Part shown: positions 42,925 through 53,967 of the stretch, piece after piece
How the letters are laid out: each line of letters opens with the position of its first letter
Position numbering within the stretch: position 1 is the first letter of the stretch
Translations under genes and position numbers: made by a program
DNA from: Peromyscus leucopus
Taxonomy: Eukaryota; Chordata; Mammalia; Rodentia; Cricetidae
Reading direction: 5' to 3'
Assembly: GCF_004664715.2 (NCBI RefSeq)
Contig: NC_051071.1
Span: 86,075,436 to 86,139,435, forward strand
DNA length: 64,000 nt
The notes under the pieces: model-generated
What the model saw: only the letters and a program-made list of their open reading frames with translations
The model's database searches: none
What the model was told of the DNA's origin: nothing

Positions 42925-43095
42925 CTTTTTGTTTTGTTTTTTGTTTTTGTTTTTCAAGACAAGGTTTCTCTGTGTATCAGTCATGGCTGTCCAGGAACTT
43001 GCTCTGTAGTCCAGGCTGGCCTCAAACTCACAGAGATCTGCCTGCCTCTGCCTCCCGAGTGCTGGGATTTAAAGCATGTGCCACCACCACCTGAA
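42925..43095 (-). repeat. B1 SINE (minus)
   Basis: 'aagacaaggtttctctgtgt', 'gtagtccaggctggcctcaa', 'ctcccgagtgctgggattta'. Confidence 0.92.
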
Positions 43096-43644
43096 GGGAG
43101 TGGAGTAAGTTCTTCTAGGTAAACAAGTAAACCAGTAAGTTTTATGAGCTAGCCAGACATACCTGTAAATGGAATGAATGCCACTAGTAGGCTAGAAAAT
43201 GGATCTGGTACCCCAATAGAGAATCTTCACAAGGATGACTCAGGGACGCCAAACTGCTAGCCACAGAATTCTATGACAACACGCTGTGGAGCTGTGTCCA
43301 GGCACCTTGGAACCCTTTGACCAGGACTGCCCTTGCTTGCAGGGCTTTGATTAGCACAGTGGAGACTGCACGACTGGAAAGTATGTGCTCAGTGGCTCAC
43401 ATTAACCTCCCAGAACTGTACCAGCCGGTCTGGACTATACTCCTTCACACGGTACTAACTACATGCAGGAAGTCTCTTGCATAAAGCGCATCCTCTTTAA
43501 GAACGTCTCCTAAATTGGAGGCGCCCTCCTCAGACCCCTTGCCCTTTCCTGTAAGTGATGCTCTCTACGTACTGCCCGCACCTCTACTCTTTTGCGGTGT
43601 ACTGGATGAACTCTTCTTCTATTCTGACTAAAAGGGTGGATTTT
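43096..43644. other. Unclassified, possibly LTR-like
   Basis: Text around 43480-43600 ('gcataaagcgcatcctcttt', 'ttgccctttcctgtaagtga') resembles an LTR promoter and R region, but there is no second copy to compare. Not assigned. Confidence 0.3.
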
Positions 43645-43890
<246 letters not shown>

Positions 43891-44114
43891 GATTTATTTA
43901 CCACCTATTGTCGATTCCAAAAGTTCAGTGGCTTTGGGCTAAGTTAGATAAGATTGTTTACTGAAAAAAGATCTAAGAATTCTTAGTAGGGAGACGCAAT
44001 GCATAAGTGATAAGTCAGTTTACTAAATTATCCTTTATTGCAAGTAATTGTGAAGTGTTTTATGCAAAGATGGCACCTTAATAAGAACACTGTCATGAAA
44101 AGCTGAAGTTAATT
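43891..44114. other. Intergenic, nothing recognised
   Basis: AT-rich, no recognised feature. Confidence 0.4.
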
Positions 44115-44470
44115 ACATTGTAGTGTTAATTGTCAACTTGACAGGATCTGGAATCACCGGGAGACAAAGCTGTGGGCAAGCCTGTGAGTGTTGTTTATAT
44201 AGTTTGACAGATTCTCTTGAGGAGGGGAGACAGATCCTAGCAATGGGGGCCCATTCTAAGGGCTGAGATCCTGAACTGAACTAAAAGGACATTGAACTGA
44301 GACCAGCATTCATCTCTCTCTGCTTCCTGATGATGAACGCAGTGTGCCCAGCTCCCTCACGCTCCTGTCGCCATGCCTTCCCCTCCATGAGGAGCTGTAC
44401 CCTCAAAGTGTGAGCCCCAGCGAACTCCTCCCCCTTTAACTTGCTATTGCCAGGCAACAACAACAAGAGC
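44115..44470 (+). repeat. Rodent interspersed repeat ('TCAACTTGACA' type)
   Basis: 'gttaattgtcaacttgacag' 'gatctggaatcacc', 'attctcttgaggaggggaga', 'aactgagaccagcattcatc'. I recognise the type but do not assert its name. Confidence 0.55.
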
Positions 44471-44593
44471 TAGCACAGAGTCTTTCTCAATTTTTCCTCG
44501 TTTTTAGAATACACACATCAAACATGAGCCCTCTAGGACATAGAGCTATTCGATATTTTACCAATATCTGTGATTTTGAAATTACGACTTCTT

Positions 44594-44735
44594 GCCAGGT
44601 GCGGTGGCGCACGCCTTTAATCCCAGCACTTCAGAGGCAGAGAGGCAGGCGGATCTTTGTGAATTCGGGTCGGCCTGGTCTACATATCGAGTTCCAGGAC
44701 AGCCAAAGCTACACAGAGAAACCCTGTCACTAAAT
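44594..44735 (+). repeat. B1 SINE
   Basis: 'gccaggtgcggtggcgcacg' 'cctttaatcccagcac', 'acagagaaaccctgtcac'. Confidence 0.92.
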
Positions 44736-44805
44736 AAATAAATAAATACATAGATAGATAGATGGTAGATAGATAGATAGATAGATAGATAGATGATAGA
44801 TAAAT
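44736..44805 (+). repeat. (AAAT)n-(TAGA)n microsatellite
   Basis: It extends from the A-rich tail of the preceding B1. Confidence 0.93.
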
Positions 44806-45885
44806 AAAAATGCTACTTCTCTGTGAGATAAAGGACAAACTCCTCCAAACACATATCCATACCCATTAAAAGCTAGTAGACAATACTCCCTTTTTATTGA
44901 TCAGTGTTGAGTTTTACACACAGGAAGTATGTTGAGAGTAAGGGCAGTTCCAAGTGTTGTGTACTTCCTAAGGATAGGCAAGGCCTGATTTGTTCATGAG
45001 AAAGCTGGTGTACTTACTCTAAAGCATAGGACCCCCACCCCCACCCCCAGATCTTTGGAGGATGCACTCTGAGACCCTCTGTGGATGGCTGAAACTGACT
45101 GACAAGGCCTACATATCCCACGTTGTGCCCTAAGGACCCTGCAACATCGCTACAGAGTTCCAGAGTAATCCTCCATGTTCTGTGACTGGGTGCCTCCTTA
45201 GTACTATCGAGCTCCTGTTTGGGGATATTAAGTTACAATAAACAGAAGTTACTTAAACAAAAGCATTGCCACCTCACAGCAACAAACCTGAAAAACAAGG
45301 CAGAGTGCCTAACGGGTGGGTAGCATATACAGCTCAGATGCGCTGGATAAAGGACCAATTTGTACTTTAGATTGAACAGTGCAAGATTCACTCAGAAGGA
45401 GGCACTGTGTGAGACTTATACACTTTTTTGCTCTGGAATTCCCCATTTAATATTTTCAAACTGCTACCAGCCACAGTAACTGACACTGCAGAAAGTGAAC
45501 CCCCAGATAAAGTGCAGGTGTCTTCTGTGTACGAGGGCATTGTTCTGCTCCTTCCTGTGACGTTGGGAAAGTTATCCAGCCTCATCCTGGCTCGCTTCTC
45601 CTCTCCAAAGGGTGATGATTATTGAAGTACCTGGTCATCGAGAGTGCTTTGAGGACTAAATGAATGCCATGGAAAGGCACTGGTAAGAGGATAGACAGCA
45701 CAAATAACCATCAGCTTTTCATATGCACAGAAGTATCCAGAATGGACTCAGGAAATATTTGTTATCTGAATAAATGAATGGCAATTAGTTCAGTTTATTT
45801 CCCCTTTGGATTTATTTGTTGAGTATATACATTATGTAGGCAAGTCTATGGCTCTGATATACAATAGACAGTCTCTTGTTGTTTG
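44806..45885. other. Intergenic, nothing recognised
   Basis: A short CCCCCAC run is near 45030. No gene was recognised. Confidence 0.45.
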
Positions 45886-45887
45886 GT

Positions 45888-45932
<45 letters not shown>

Positions 45933-46250
45933 ATGCGCATGTACCTGTGTACATGCATGTGGAGGCCGGAGGAGAACATCAGTTGTCCTGTTCTGTCAGG
46001 ACAGATGTACATGCGTGTGGAGGCCAGAGGAGAACATCAGTTGTCCTGTTCTGTCAATCTCTGCCTTACTCCTTTGAGACAAGATATTTCATTGAACTTG
46101 AAGCTAGACTGGTGACCAGAAATCCTTCAGTCTCTGTCCCACCCCAAGCCACAGTGTTTGGTTACAGGTATGCACACCATGCCCAGCTGTTTATATACAA
46201 GCTGGGATCCAACTCAGTTGCCCACTGAACCACCTCTCCAGTCCCTACAA
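45886..46250 (-). repeat. B4 SINE (minus) with (GT)n and an internal 58-bp duplication
   Basis: (GT)n at about 45888-45931, then 'gtggaggccggaggagaaca' 'tcagttgtcctgttctgtca' repeated once with period 58 (45959 and 46017). It continues 'ctttgagacaagatatttca' and ends 'cactgaaccacctctccagt'. Confidence 0.82.
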
Positions 46251-46419
46251 TGGATATTCTTTATTGTCAAAGTATATAAAAATATTCAACCTATCAAAGT
46301 AAAAGAAGACTAAAATTAGGAAAATGATACAACAGCCTACATATTCTACCCATTTCAATTGTAAGCACATTTGTTTCTCATCAGATACCTTTAATAATTT
46401 TACATATAAGAAAAGGATC

Positions 46420-46612
46420 GGGGCTGGAGAGATGGCTCAGTGGTTAAGAGCACTGGCTGCTCTTCCTGAGGTCCTGAGTTCAATTCCCAGCAACCACATG
46501 GTGGCTCACAACCATCTGTAATGAGATCTGGTGCCCTCTTCTGGCCTGCAGACAGAACACTGTATGCATAATAAATCTAAATAAATAAATCTTTAAAAAA
46601 AACAAAAGCAAA
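46420..46612 (+). repeat. Full-length B2 SINE with 9-bp TSD, cricetid-type 3' end
   Basis: 'gggctggagagatggctcag' 'tggttaagagcactggctgc', 'ccacatggtggctcacaacc', then 'tggcctgcagacagaacact' 'gtatgcataataaat'. Flanking AAAAGGATC repeats lie at 46411-46419 and 46613-46621. A relatively young insertion. Confidence 0.95.
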
Positions 46613-46621
46613 AAAAGGATC

Positions 46622-47270
46622 ACTAAAAAGTGAATATTTGGGAGGCAGCCACAGAGGCAGGTGGATCTCTATGAGAAAGAACAACTCAATAGACAATCAG
46701 GCTACATGAAGACTTAACTCAGACATTTAAAACTAAGAAGAGGACCCTTCAGGTGGGGGCTTTTAATAACTATTCTTCTGATTAAAAAAAAATTAGACTT
46801 AATACTAATTTTCAATTAAATAGATTTAGCCAGGTAATGCTCCAGTTCACTGTGAAACCAGGTAGCCACAAGCCAGCCAGACTCAATGACAATGCTTGGT
46901 CCTTTGTTAAGTGCCTTTAACAAAATCCCACAAACTAAGAATACTCATACACAACAGTAACTCATTTCTCACAGTGCTGGAGACTGGGAACGTCAGGATG
47001 AAGGCAGATCCAGTTTCATGTGAAAGATCAGTCATGGCAAATAGTCAGGGCTTGTCTGTTGTGTATGGAGGAAGGATGAGGGATGTCTCTTGAGACTCTT
47101 ATGAAAACAGATAATCCTGTTTGTGAGTGCTGCCTCCATGAATAATCACCTCCCACCTCCCACTAACATCCCTGAGGGGGTGGGGATTTCAATATGTGAA
47201 TTTCAGGGGAAAGGGGCACAATCATCACACCACAGCAAACACAAATATCATTCTGTTCAGTGTTAGTTAC
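46622..47270. other. Intergenic, short B1 piece
   Basis: 'tatttgggaggcagccacag' 'aggcaggtggatctctatg' (about 46634-46675) is a small B1 fragment. The rest is unrecognised. Confidence 0.4.
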
Positions 47271-47825
47271 TGTTGTGGGGTATAGTTTAAAATGTGTTAA
47301 ATTCGTTTATGCTGTGGAACATTTGTTTAACGATGCAAAGATGTGTTGCATTCTTTTATGCTGCATTTGTTTAACTCTGCAAAGCTGTGTTACTCTGCCT
47401 GTCTAAAACACGTGATTGGTCTAATAAAGAGCTGAATGGCCAATAGCTAGGCAGGAAAAGGGATAGGTGGGGCTGGCAGACAGAGAGAATAAATAGGAGA
47501 AATCTAGACTTGAGAAAGGAGAGGAGCAAGAATTGAGGAAAGGAGGAGAAGAGGATGCCGGAGGCCAGCCACCCAACCATACAGTCAGTCATGGAGTAAG
47601 AAGAGGAATATATAGAATAAAGAAAGGTAAAAAGCCCAAAAGCAAAACATAGTTAAAGAAAAACTGGATCATTTAAGTTAGTAGAGCAGGCTAAAAACAA
47701 GCCAAGCTAAGGTTGGGTATTCATAAGTAAGAATAAGTCTCAATGTATTTATTTGGGATCTGGGAGCTAGGTGGGAGGCCTCCAAGGAGCTATTAAAAAA
47801 ACACACACACACACAAAAACAAAAC
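47271..47825 (+). mobile_element. LTR-B solo LTR
   Basis: It starts TGTTGTGGGGTATAG. 'gatgcaaagatgtgttgcat', 'ttggtctaataaagagctga' 'atggccaatagctaggcagg', 'agagaataaataggagaaat', 'tatttgggatctgggagcta'. It is the best preserved of the three LTR-B copies. The 3' end is uncertain near 47790-47830. Confidence 0.8.
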
Positions 47826-48735
47826 TACATTTCCATACTAAGTTCTCTGGGGTGTGGGAAATCCTGCCTCCTATTACCTAATATATCAGAGTACTCAAAG
47901 CATGGCTTAGAGAAGTTCCAGGTGAGTTCAAACTCAGGGACAACATGGGCTTGTTAGTTTGAACTAACTTGAACTGCTAAGTCAGAAAACAACTGATCAA
48001 AATTCATACTTTGGTTGAATTGTCAAGTAAAATACAGGAGACCCATTTAAAGTTCAATTTAGATAAACAGTGAAAATCTATTTTTATTTTAGTTATGTTG
48101 CAAATACTGCACAGGACATGTTTTTACTACAAGATTATTTATGGCTTATTCTAAATTTAAGTTGGTTTATTTGCTGGCTAGCCTACATTATTCTCGTCTC
48201 AATAGACACACTATTTTTCATTTTATCTGTGGCTTCCCTATTCATTCATAAGTGGGGAAAGGATGGAACACTAATACAGAAGGCAGCAGAAAATGTTTCA
48301 TATTTGTCCTGACTTTGGCCAGAGAGAAGAAATGAAGACAAAAGGAAAATTAAACTACACGATTAATATTTTTTAATTAAGTCAGCTACCTTCCATTTCC
48401 AACTGCAACCTATTGACTGAGGCGACTGAGTCCTGCAGAGACTTCAGGTTCCCTGCTGGGGTTAAGGAATGCCAGGAGGTCCTAAAATGGGCATGATCGT
48501 TTTCTTAGATGGTGAGTAAACTGCAGAGAGCAAGCACATGAACCATTCCAGTGAGAATGGTCTGCAGATGTTGGCCACTGAGTACACTAGTATATTGATA
48601 ATATACTTACGGGTAGTAAGTAGCATATGGAACTATCCTAAGTGATTATTAATGGGTTAATGGATAAAGAAAATGTGGTTTATATATACAATACTAGTTT
48701 GTCTTGATGAATAAGAAAATTCTGCCATTTGTGGC
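47826..48735. other. Intergenic, nothing recognised
   Basis: An 80-codon hydrophobic frame at 48070-48312 has no recognisable family and is treated as chance. Confidence 0.45.
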
Positions 48736-48889
48736 ATTTTTTTGTTTTGTTTTGAGACAGGATTTTTCTGTGTAGCTTTGCACCTTTCCTGGAACTCTCT
48801 CTGTAGACCAGGCTGGCCTCGAACTCACAGAGATCTGCCTGGCTCTGCCTCCTGAGTGCTGAGATTAAAGGCGTGTGCCACCACCGCCT
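48736..48889 (-). repeat. B1 SINE (minus) with near-perfect TSD
   Basis: 'tgagacaggatttttctgtg', 'gctgagattaaaggcgtgtg'. The flanks 'gccatttgtggc' and 'gccatttgttgc' differ by one base. Confidence 0.93.
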
Positions 48890-48904
48890 GGCCATTTGTT
48901 GCAA

Positions 48905-49830
48905 CTTAAAACTACTTTAAGATGCCATTTCACCCAAGTCAGAATGGCTCCCAGCAGGAAAGCAGATGACAACATGTCGTCAGGGTATTGGGAAAGAGGA
49001 ACCTAGTTACTCTTGGTGGGAGAACAAGCTTATGTGCAAACCAGTGTAGAGGCTTCTCACAAAACCAAAATAGAGCTGTCACGTGACCCAGCCATACCAC
49101 TCCTGGGCATATACCCAAAGAATTCTGTATCCTACCACAGAGACAGTTGCGTATCCATGTTTATTGCTGCCCTTTTCACAACAGCAAGGAAATGGACTCA
49201 GTGGAGATGTCCATCAACATAAGAATGAAGGATGAAAGTGTGATACATGTATACAATGAGCTTTTGTTCAGCTACAGAGAAATGTGAAATTTGCAAGAAA
49301 ATGAAATGGAAAAATGTTATATAAAGCAAGGTAACCCAGGCTCAGGAAGACAAACACCATATGTCCTCTCTCACATGCAGATCCCAGTTTATAATTGTCA
49401 ATTCTATGTGTGTGGGTGGGAGTAAGTATGGGTAAAGACCAGGGAGCTAGAAAGGGGCCCATGGTGTGTGTGTGGGGGGGAGGTAGGGAAGACAACAGAA
49501 TATGTGGAAGTGGAAGGTTAAACGTGGGGACGAAAAGAGGGGTGGGATGACCGGGGAGGAGGGAGGAGGGAGGAGGGAGGAGGGAGGAGGGAGGAGGGAG
49601 GAGGGAGGAGGGAGGGGAGGGAGGGGAGGGAGGGGGAGGGAGGGGGAGGGAGGGGGAGGGAGGGCCCATCAAAATGAAGTGTGTATGAAAACCGCCGAGG
49701 AACCTTATTACTTGTAAGCCAATTTTTGAAATGAATAAAGATACTTTCCTCTGTGACCATGGGTGGATCTGGAGGACATTACGTTAAGTGAAATAAGCCA
49801 CACTGAGCGGTGGGCAGCAGGGCCTGGAGG
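48905..49830 (+). mobile_element. L1 ORF2 end and 3' UTR, with a G-rich purine tract
   Basis: ORF2-end text: 'gatgccatttcacccaagtc' 'agaatggct', 'cactcctgggcatataccca' 'aagaattc', 'gtccatcaacataagaatga'. The 3'-UTR-like part includes 'aggacattacgttaagtgaa' 'ataagcca'. It is 5'-truncated and decayed, with no intact ORF2. Confidence 0.88.
49543..49665 (+). repeat. (GGGAGGA)n/(GGGGAGG)n purine tract in the L1 3' UTR
   Basis: About 120 bases of G-rich purine repeats carry many runs of three to five G. L1 3' UTRs normally hold a shorter G-rich polypurine tract, so this is probably an expansion of it. Confidence 0.9.
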
Positions 49831-51463
49831 AGAATGGGTTTGCAGGGAATGTTCTAGTTTGTTTTCTGTCGGTGTGATAACACCATGACCAAAAGCAATT
49901 CCGGGGAGGAAAAATTTTATTTAATTTAACTGAAACAATGAAGCCATTGTTCAAGACTGAAAACCCTTGAGAATTGCTAAGCAGTTTTCCTCCTTGCCTT
50001 CTGTCTTCTTACTTTGCGCCCTCTCCAAGCCCTGCTGTCAATCCTGGCTTCTTTCCCTCCTCCCTGTCTTAGGGAAGGATGTCTTCCATCTCTTCTCCTG
50101 TTCCTACCTCCTTGCTGGCAGTTCCTGACGTTTATATTCAGGCTCTTCCCCTGCTTGCACCACAGTCTCACATTCCTCCCGTGACCTCATGTTTTACTTT
50201 GATGTCTTATTGACCCCCAAACTTGCTTACCTGAGATATATCTCTCAGCTCCGTCCAGCTGATTTCTCTTGAGAAGGGAGAAAGCACAGCTATCCTCAGT
50301 TCCCTTGCTCTTGGCAAACACAGTCATTCTTTAGAAGACCCTGAGCTCAAAGCCCTGGACCGTGACCTTTGGTTGAGTTCACCGGAGCTGCTATAGAAAA
50401 CTAGCTCTCCTCTGCCTCTTAGATTTCAGGGCCAGTCCCTATTGCCCAGAGTTGTGGTTGTTAGTGTGGTTCATCCAGAGGCTGAATTTCATGTTCCCGA
50501 ACTTCCCGTTGACACAAAACACAGCTCTTACCTAAAAAAAAAAGTATGATACTTTATTCTAGAGCCAACTATGAGTGTCCTCAACCTAGGGACACAGATT
50601 ATTACCCCAAGTTCCATACTTCTACGAGGTCACAATTTTGTGATCTTCTTGTACTACCACTGCAAAGAAAAGTCATAAATCAAGATACTCTTCCAGTACC
50701 TTGACAGGTACATCCGGTAGATGAGCTAAAGCAGGACGGGGAGAGCTCTGGTACAGGCCTTCGATGCTGCTGTCTGCACTCTTAGTCCTTTGACCGGTGG
50801 AAAACTAAAATTTTGTTAAGTGACTACATCCCAAAAGAGCTGGGCTCTGAGCTGCAACATTCTAACCTCTCCCCACAGCACTGAAGTTGTGATTGATCCG
50901 CTTTGGAGATACCCCCAGGAATTCCCGTTCACATTCCTGACTACCACATGAGTGAGGACGGACTTGTAAGATGTATAGCTCTGCAGCAGGGCCCTTGCTC
51001 CCACGATCTGGCCTGCCCCATGTCTGTAAGTCCAAGGGAAAACCCACTATTTCAACACACAGGCCAAAATCCTGGGTGTTGTGCCCAACCTGCTTCATTC
51101 TGTCACATTCTGCAACAGCAACCAAAAAAAATATGTTGGTGCTCCCTCCGAATCCTAAGGAATCTGACACATCTTTATTACCTTTCCCTTGAAACCCTGA
51201 TACAAGCAGCCAGCATCCCAGAATCCTCCTGGCTGGCTCTCTAACTCAGCCTTAACTCTCAGAGTAGATCCTAAACGTGGAACCAAGAGCATCCATTTAC
51301 AACTTAACCATGTGCCACCCCCTTTCAAAGTTCCAGAGGCTTCTAAACTCTGGGTGTCTGGCTTACTCAGAACCCAAGTTCATAATAATAGAGCCTCCAA
51401 GGGCTTCCTTGCTCTGGTGACACTTGCCATACTCCACCCACCTTCTTTTAAAAATCCTTTATT
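49831..51463. other. Intergenic with one repeat fragment
   Basis: 'tgataacaccatgaccaaaa' 'gcaattccggggagg' (about 49877-49912) is a piece of a rodent interspersed repeat. The rest, including 50862-51250 with open frames on both strands, shows no recognisable family. Confidence 0.45.
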
Positions 51464-51968
51464 TGTAAGATGAATTGCTGAACAGTCTTATTAATAAAAA
51501 CCCAGAGCCAGATATTGGGGTGAAAACTGAGAGATCAGGGAATAGGACAAGCCACCACCAACCTCACCTTACCAACTCCTCAGCTTCCAAAGAGACCTAC
51601 TTCCTGTATACCCAATCTATCGGCCTTTCTATTCTGCCATCTCCCTTCCTCTCTCCACCCAGCTACATAACTTCCTCTTTTTGCCCAGCTCTGTCACTTC
51701 CTGTCTGTCTGTACAGACCTCCAGATCCTTATGGTTAACTAATGTTGAAATTTAAGATGTGTGCCACCACGCCTGGCTCTGCTCCCAATGTGGCCTTGAA
51801 CTCACAGAGATCCGGATGAATCTCTGCGCCCCACCCCCCCATGCAAGGATTAAAGGTGTGTGCTACCATTAAACTTCTATGTTTAATATAATGGCTAGCT
51901 TCTTCCTCTGATCTTCAGATAAGCTTTATTAGGGTATACAATATATTGGGGGACATAATATATCACCA
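51464..51968 (-). mobile_element. LTR-D solo LTR (minus)
   Basis: Plus-strand text 'cttattaataaaaacccaga' 'gccagatattggggtgaaaa' is the reverse of the LTR-D 3' end; 'cagataagctttatta' is its 'aataaagc' segment. The body again contains B1-like text ('ggattaaaggtgtgtgctac'). The flanks are T/A-rich, so a target duplication cannot be judged. Confidence 0.8.
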
Positions 51969-52192
51969 TATTTATTTATTTATTTTTTATTTTATGTGTA
52001 TGGGTGCTTTGCCTGCATGTATATCTTGTACATTTGCATGTGGTTTCCACAGAGGCCAGAAGAGCATGCTGCATCTCCTGGAACTGGAGTTACAAACCAT
52101 TGTGAGCTGCCATGTGGGCAACTGGAAATGAACCCCGATCCTCTGGAAGAGCAGCAAGTGCTCTTAATGGCTAAGCCATCTCTACAGCCCCT
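51969..52192 (-). repeat. B3 SINE (minus)
   Basis: 'ggtgctttgcctgcatgtat', 'ggaactggagttacaaacca' 'ttgtgagctgccatgtggg', 'ggaagagcagcaagtgctct'. LTR-D appears to have inserted at its A/T-rich tail. Confidence 0.88.
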
Positions 52193-52678
52193 CAACTTTC
52201 TGGGCCGGCTCTAGGGTGTGTTTAGCAGACTCCCATGGGGGGGGGGTTGTTCTTGAGCTTTGTTTTCTCTGCCTGCATTGTTCTTCACTGGGGTCATCTG
52301 CATGACCTACACCTTCACTTCCTGTCTCCTTTGAGAGCTCTAAGTAGACCAGAATACCCTTGCACTGCCCCCACGACCCCACTCCTGCAGAATCCCTTAG
52401 TCTCTCATCCAGTTGTTGGTTTCTCCATAGGCTGCCTCACCACCCAATGCGCCATATGCCGACTTGCTCATTACCGTCCCCTCTCCCCTGCTGATCCTTG
52501 TCTTAGACTTGCTCAAGTGACTCACTTCATGTCCTCTGCCAGAAAATCGATAGACTGATCTATGAAACAACAGACATGCTTGACACTCTCTAGGTACCCC
52601 AAGAATATAAGCCCCAAGAGGGAAGGGATTTTTGTCTCCTGATATAACTGTCAGAGTCCAGTACCTCGAGTAACATGT
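52193..52678. other. Intergenic, nothing recognised
   Basis: A G run is near 52239-52246. No gene was recognised. Confidence 0.4.
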
Positions 52679-52742
52679 GACACACACACACACACACACA
52701 TACATACTCACGCAGGCACACACGTGTGCACACACACACACA
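52679..52742 (+). repeat. (CA)n imperfect microsatellite
   Basis: CA runs broken by TACATACTC and GCAGG words. Confidence 0.9.
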
Positions 52743-52879
52743 AAAGAAACTAAATTAATAGTTGTGAATGAATAACTAGGACCATTTTAGGATGCCTGGT
52801 TATTCAAATACAATACATTTAAGTTATATTCATAAGACAGCTCTAAAAACGTAAGAGAGAGGACACTACTGAAGCGGAA

Positions 52880-52968
52880 GGGGCAGGCTGTGCAGCTCAG
52901 CGTCAGAGTGATTGCCTACTGTATACAAAGCCTTGGGTTTGAGTCTCAGAACCCCCCAAAAAACCAGC
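52880..52968 (+). repeat. ID-like SINE
   Basis: 'ggcaggctgtgcagctcagc', 'aagccttgggtttgagtctc' and an A/C-rich tail. Confidence 0.6.
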
Positions 52969-53764
52969 AGTGAATAAAACAGCAACAATTAGAGCTATAA
53001 AAATAAGTATTGAATTGTTCCTTTGAGTAAACTACTATGCTCAGAAACAGGCCAGGAGCCAATAGGCCATCTCAAAGTTCTAGTTACGTTTTTATTAAAA
53101 ATCCAGTGGATTTCCTACTGCATCTGGAAGGACATTACCTCAGCTGACTTGTGCTTCGCACTGACTTTGGGCAGCACATGGGTTTCGTCTAAGGCCTTGC
53201 CCATGCTAGGCAAGAGTTCTTCCACTGTACTACATCTAATTGCTATTTCTAACTCCTCAAAACACCCGGAGCCTCTGATGGAAGATAAAGTATGGCTGAC
53301 GTGCGCACATCTTGACTTACTATAAGGAACTCCTCTGACTTGTTCTCAATATTTCTCTTACCACAATTGTTTACAATGGTTTCCAGATAAATATTCCAGT
53401 TCTTAAAACCAGAAAGTCCACATTCCTGTTGTCACTTGCCCCCTGTGCAGCAAAATTTCCTACAACTTACCATATGCAAGTATTGACACATGGGCAGAGC
53501 CGATAGGCCAAGGTGTGGGCTGCGGACATGACTCCCTTGGTGATTCTTGTCTCAGCTTGTTCAAGTGTCTCTCCATGTCCTTATCCAGAAAGTCAACAGG
53601 ATAACCCATACCCCTGTGGAATATAGACATTGTATATAAAGTGATTGTAGTGCTTGGTGCTTTGTGGGTACCTCTAGATGCTCCTCTCCATCTTCCTTTA
53701 GTCCCATCTCCCCCCCTTCCTTCTCCAGCAATAGTGCCACCAGACAGTAGGCCGCCTGCCTAAA
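52969..53764. other. Intergenic with an old ID-like SINE
   Basis: 53165-53245 ('gccttgcccatgctaggcaa' 'gagttcttccactg') resembles an ID element in reverse. The rest is unrecognised. Confidence 0.4.
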
Positions 53765-53781
53765 AGACATGCCACTGTTCT

Positions 53782-53967
53782 TTCTTTCTTTTTTCTTTTC
53801 TTTTCTTTTTTTTTTTTTTTCTTTTCAAGACAGGGTTTCTCTGTGTAGTTTTTTGGTGCCTGTCCTGGATCTCGCTCTGTAGACCAGGCTGGCCTCAAAC
53901 TCACAGAGATCTGCCTAGCTCTGCCTCCTGAATCCTGGGATTAAAGGCGTGCACCACCATCGCCTGG
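53782..53967 (-). repeat. B1 SINE (minus)
   Basis: A pyrimidine-rich tail, then 'aagacagggtttctctgtgt', 'gtagaccaggctggcctcaa', 'gggattaaaggcgtgcacca'. The flanks 'catgccactgttctt' and 'cataccactgttctt' are a near-perfect target duplication. Confidence 0.93.

Noticed and set aside
48070..48312. 80-codon hydrophobic frame resembling a membrane protein
   Set aside because: AT-rich sequence gives hydrophobic codons by chance; no family match recognised.
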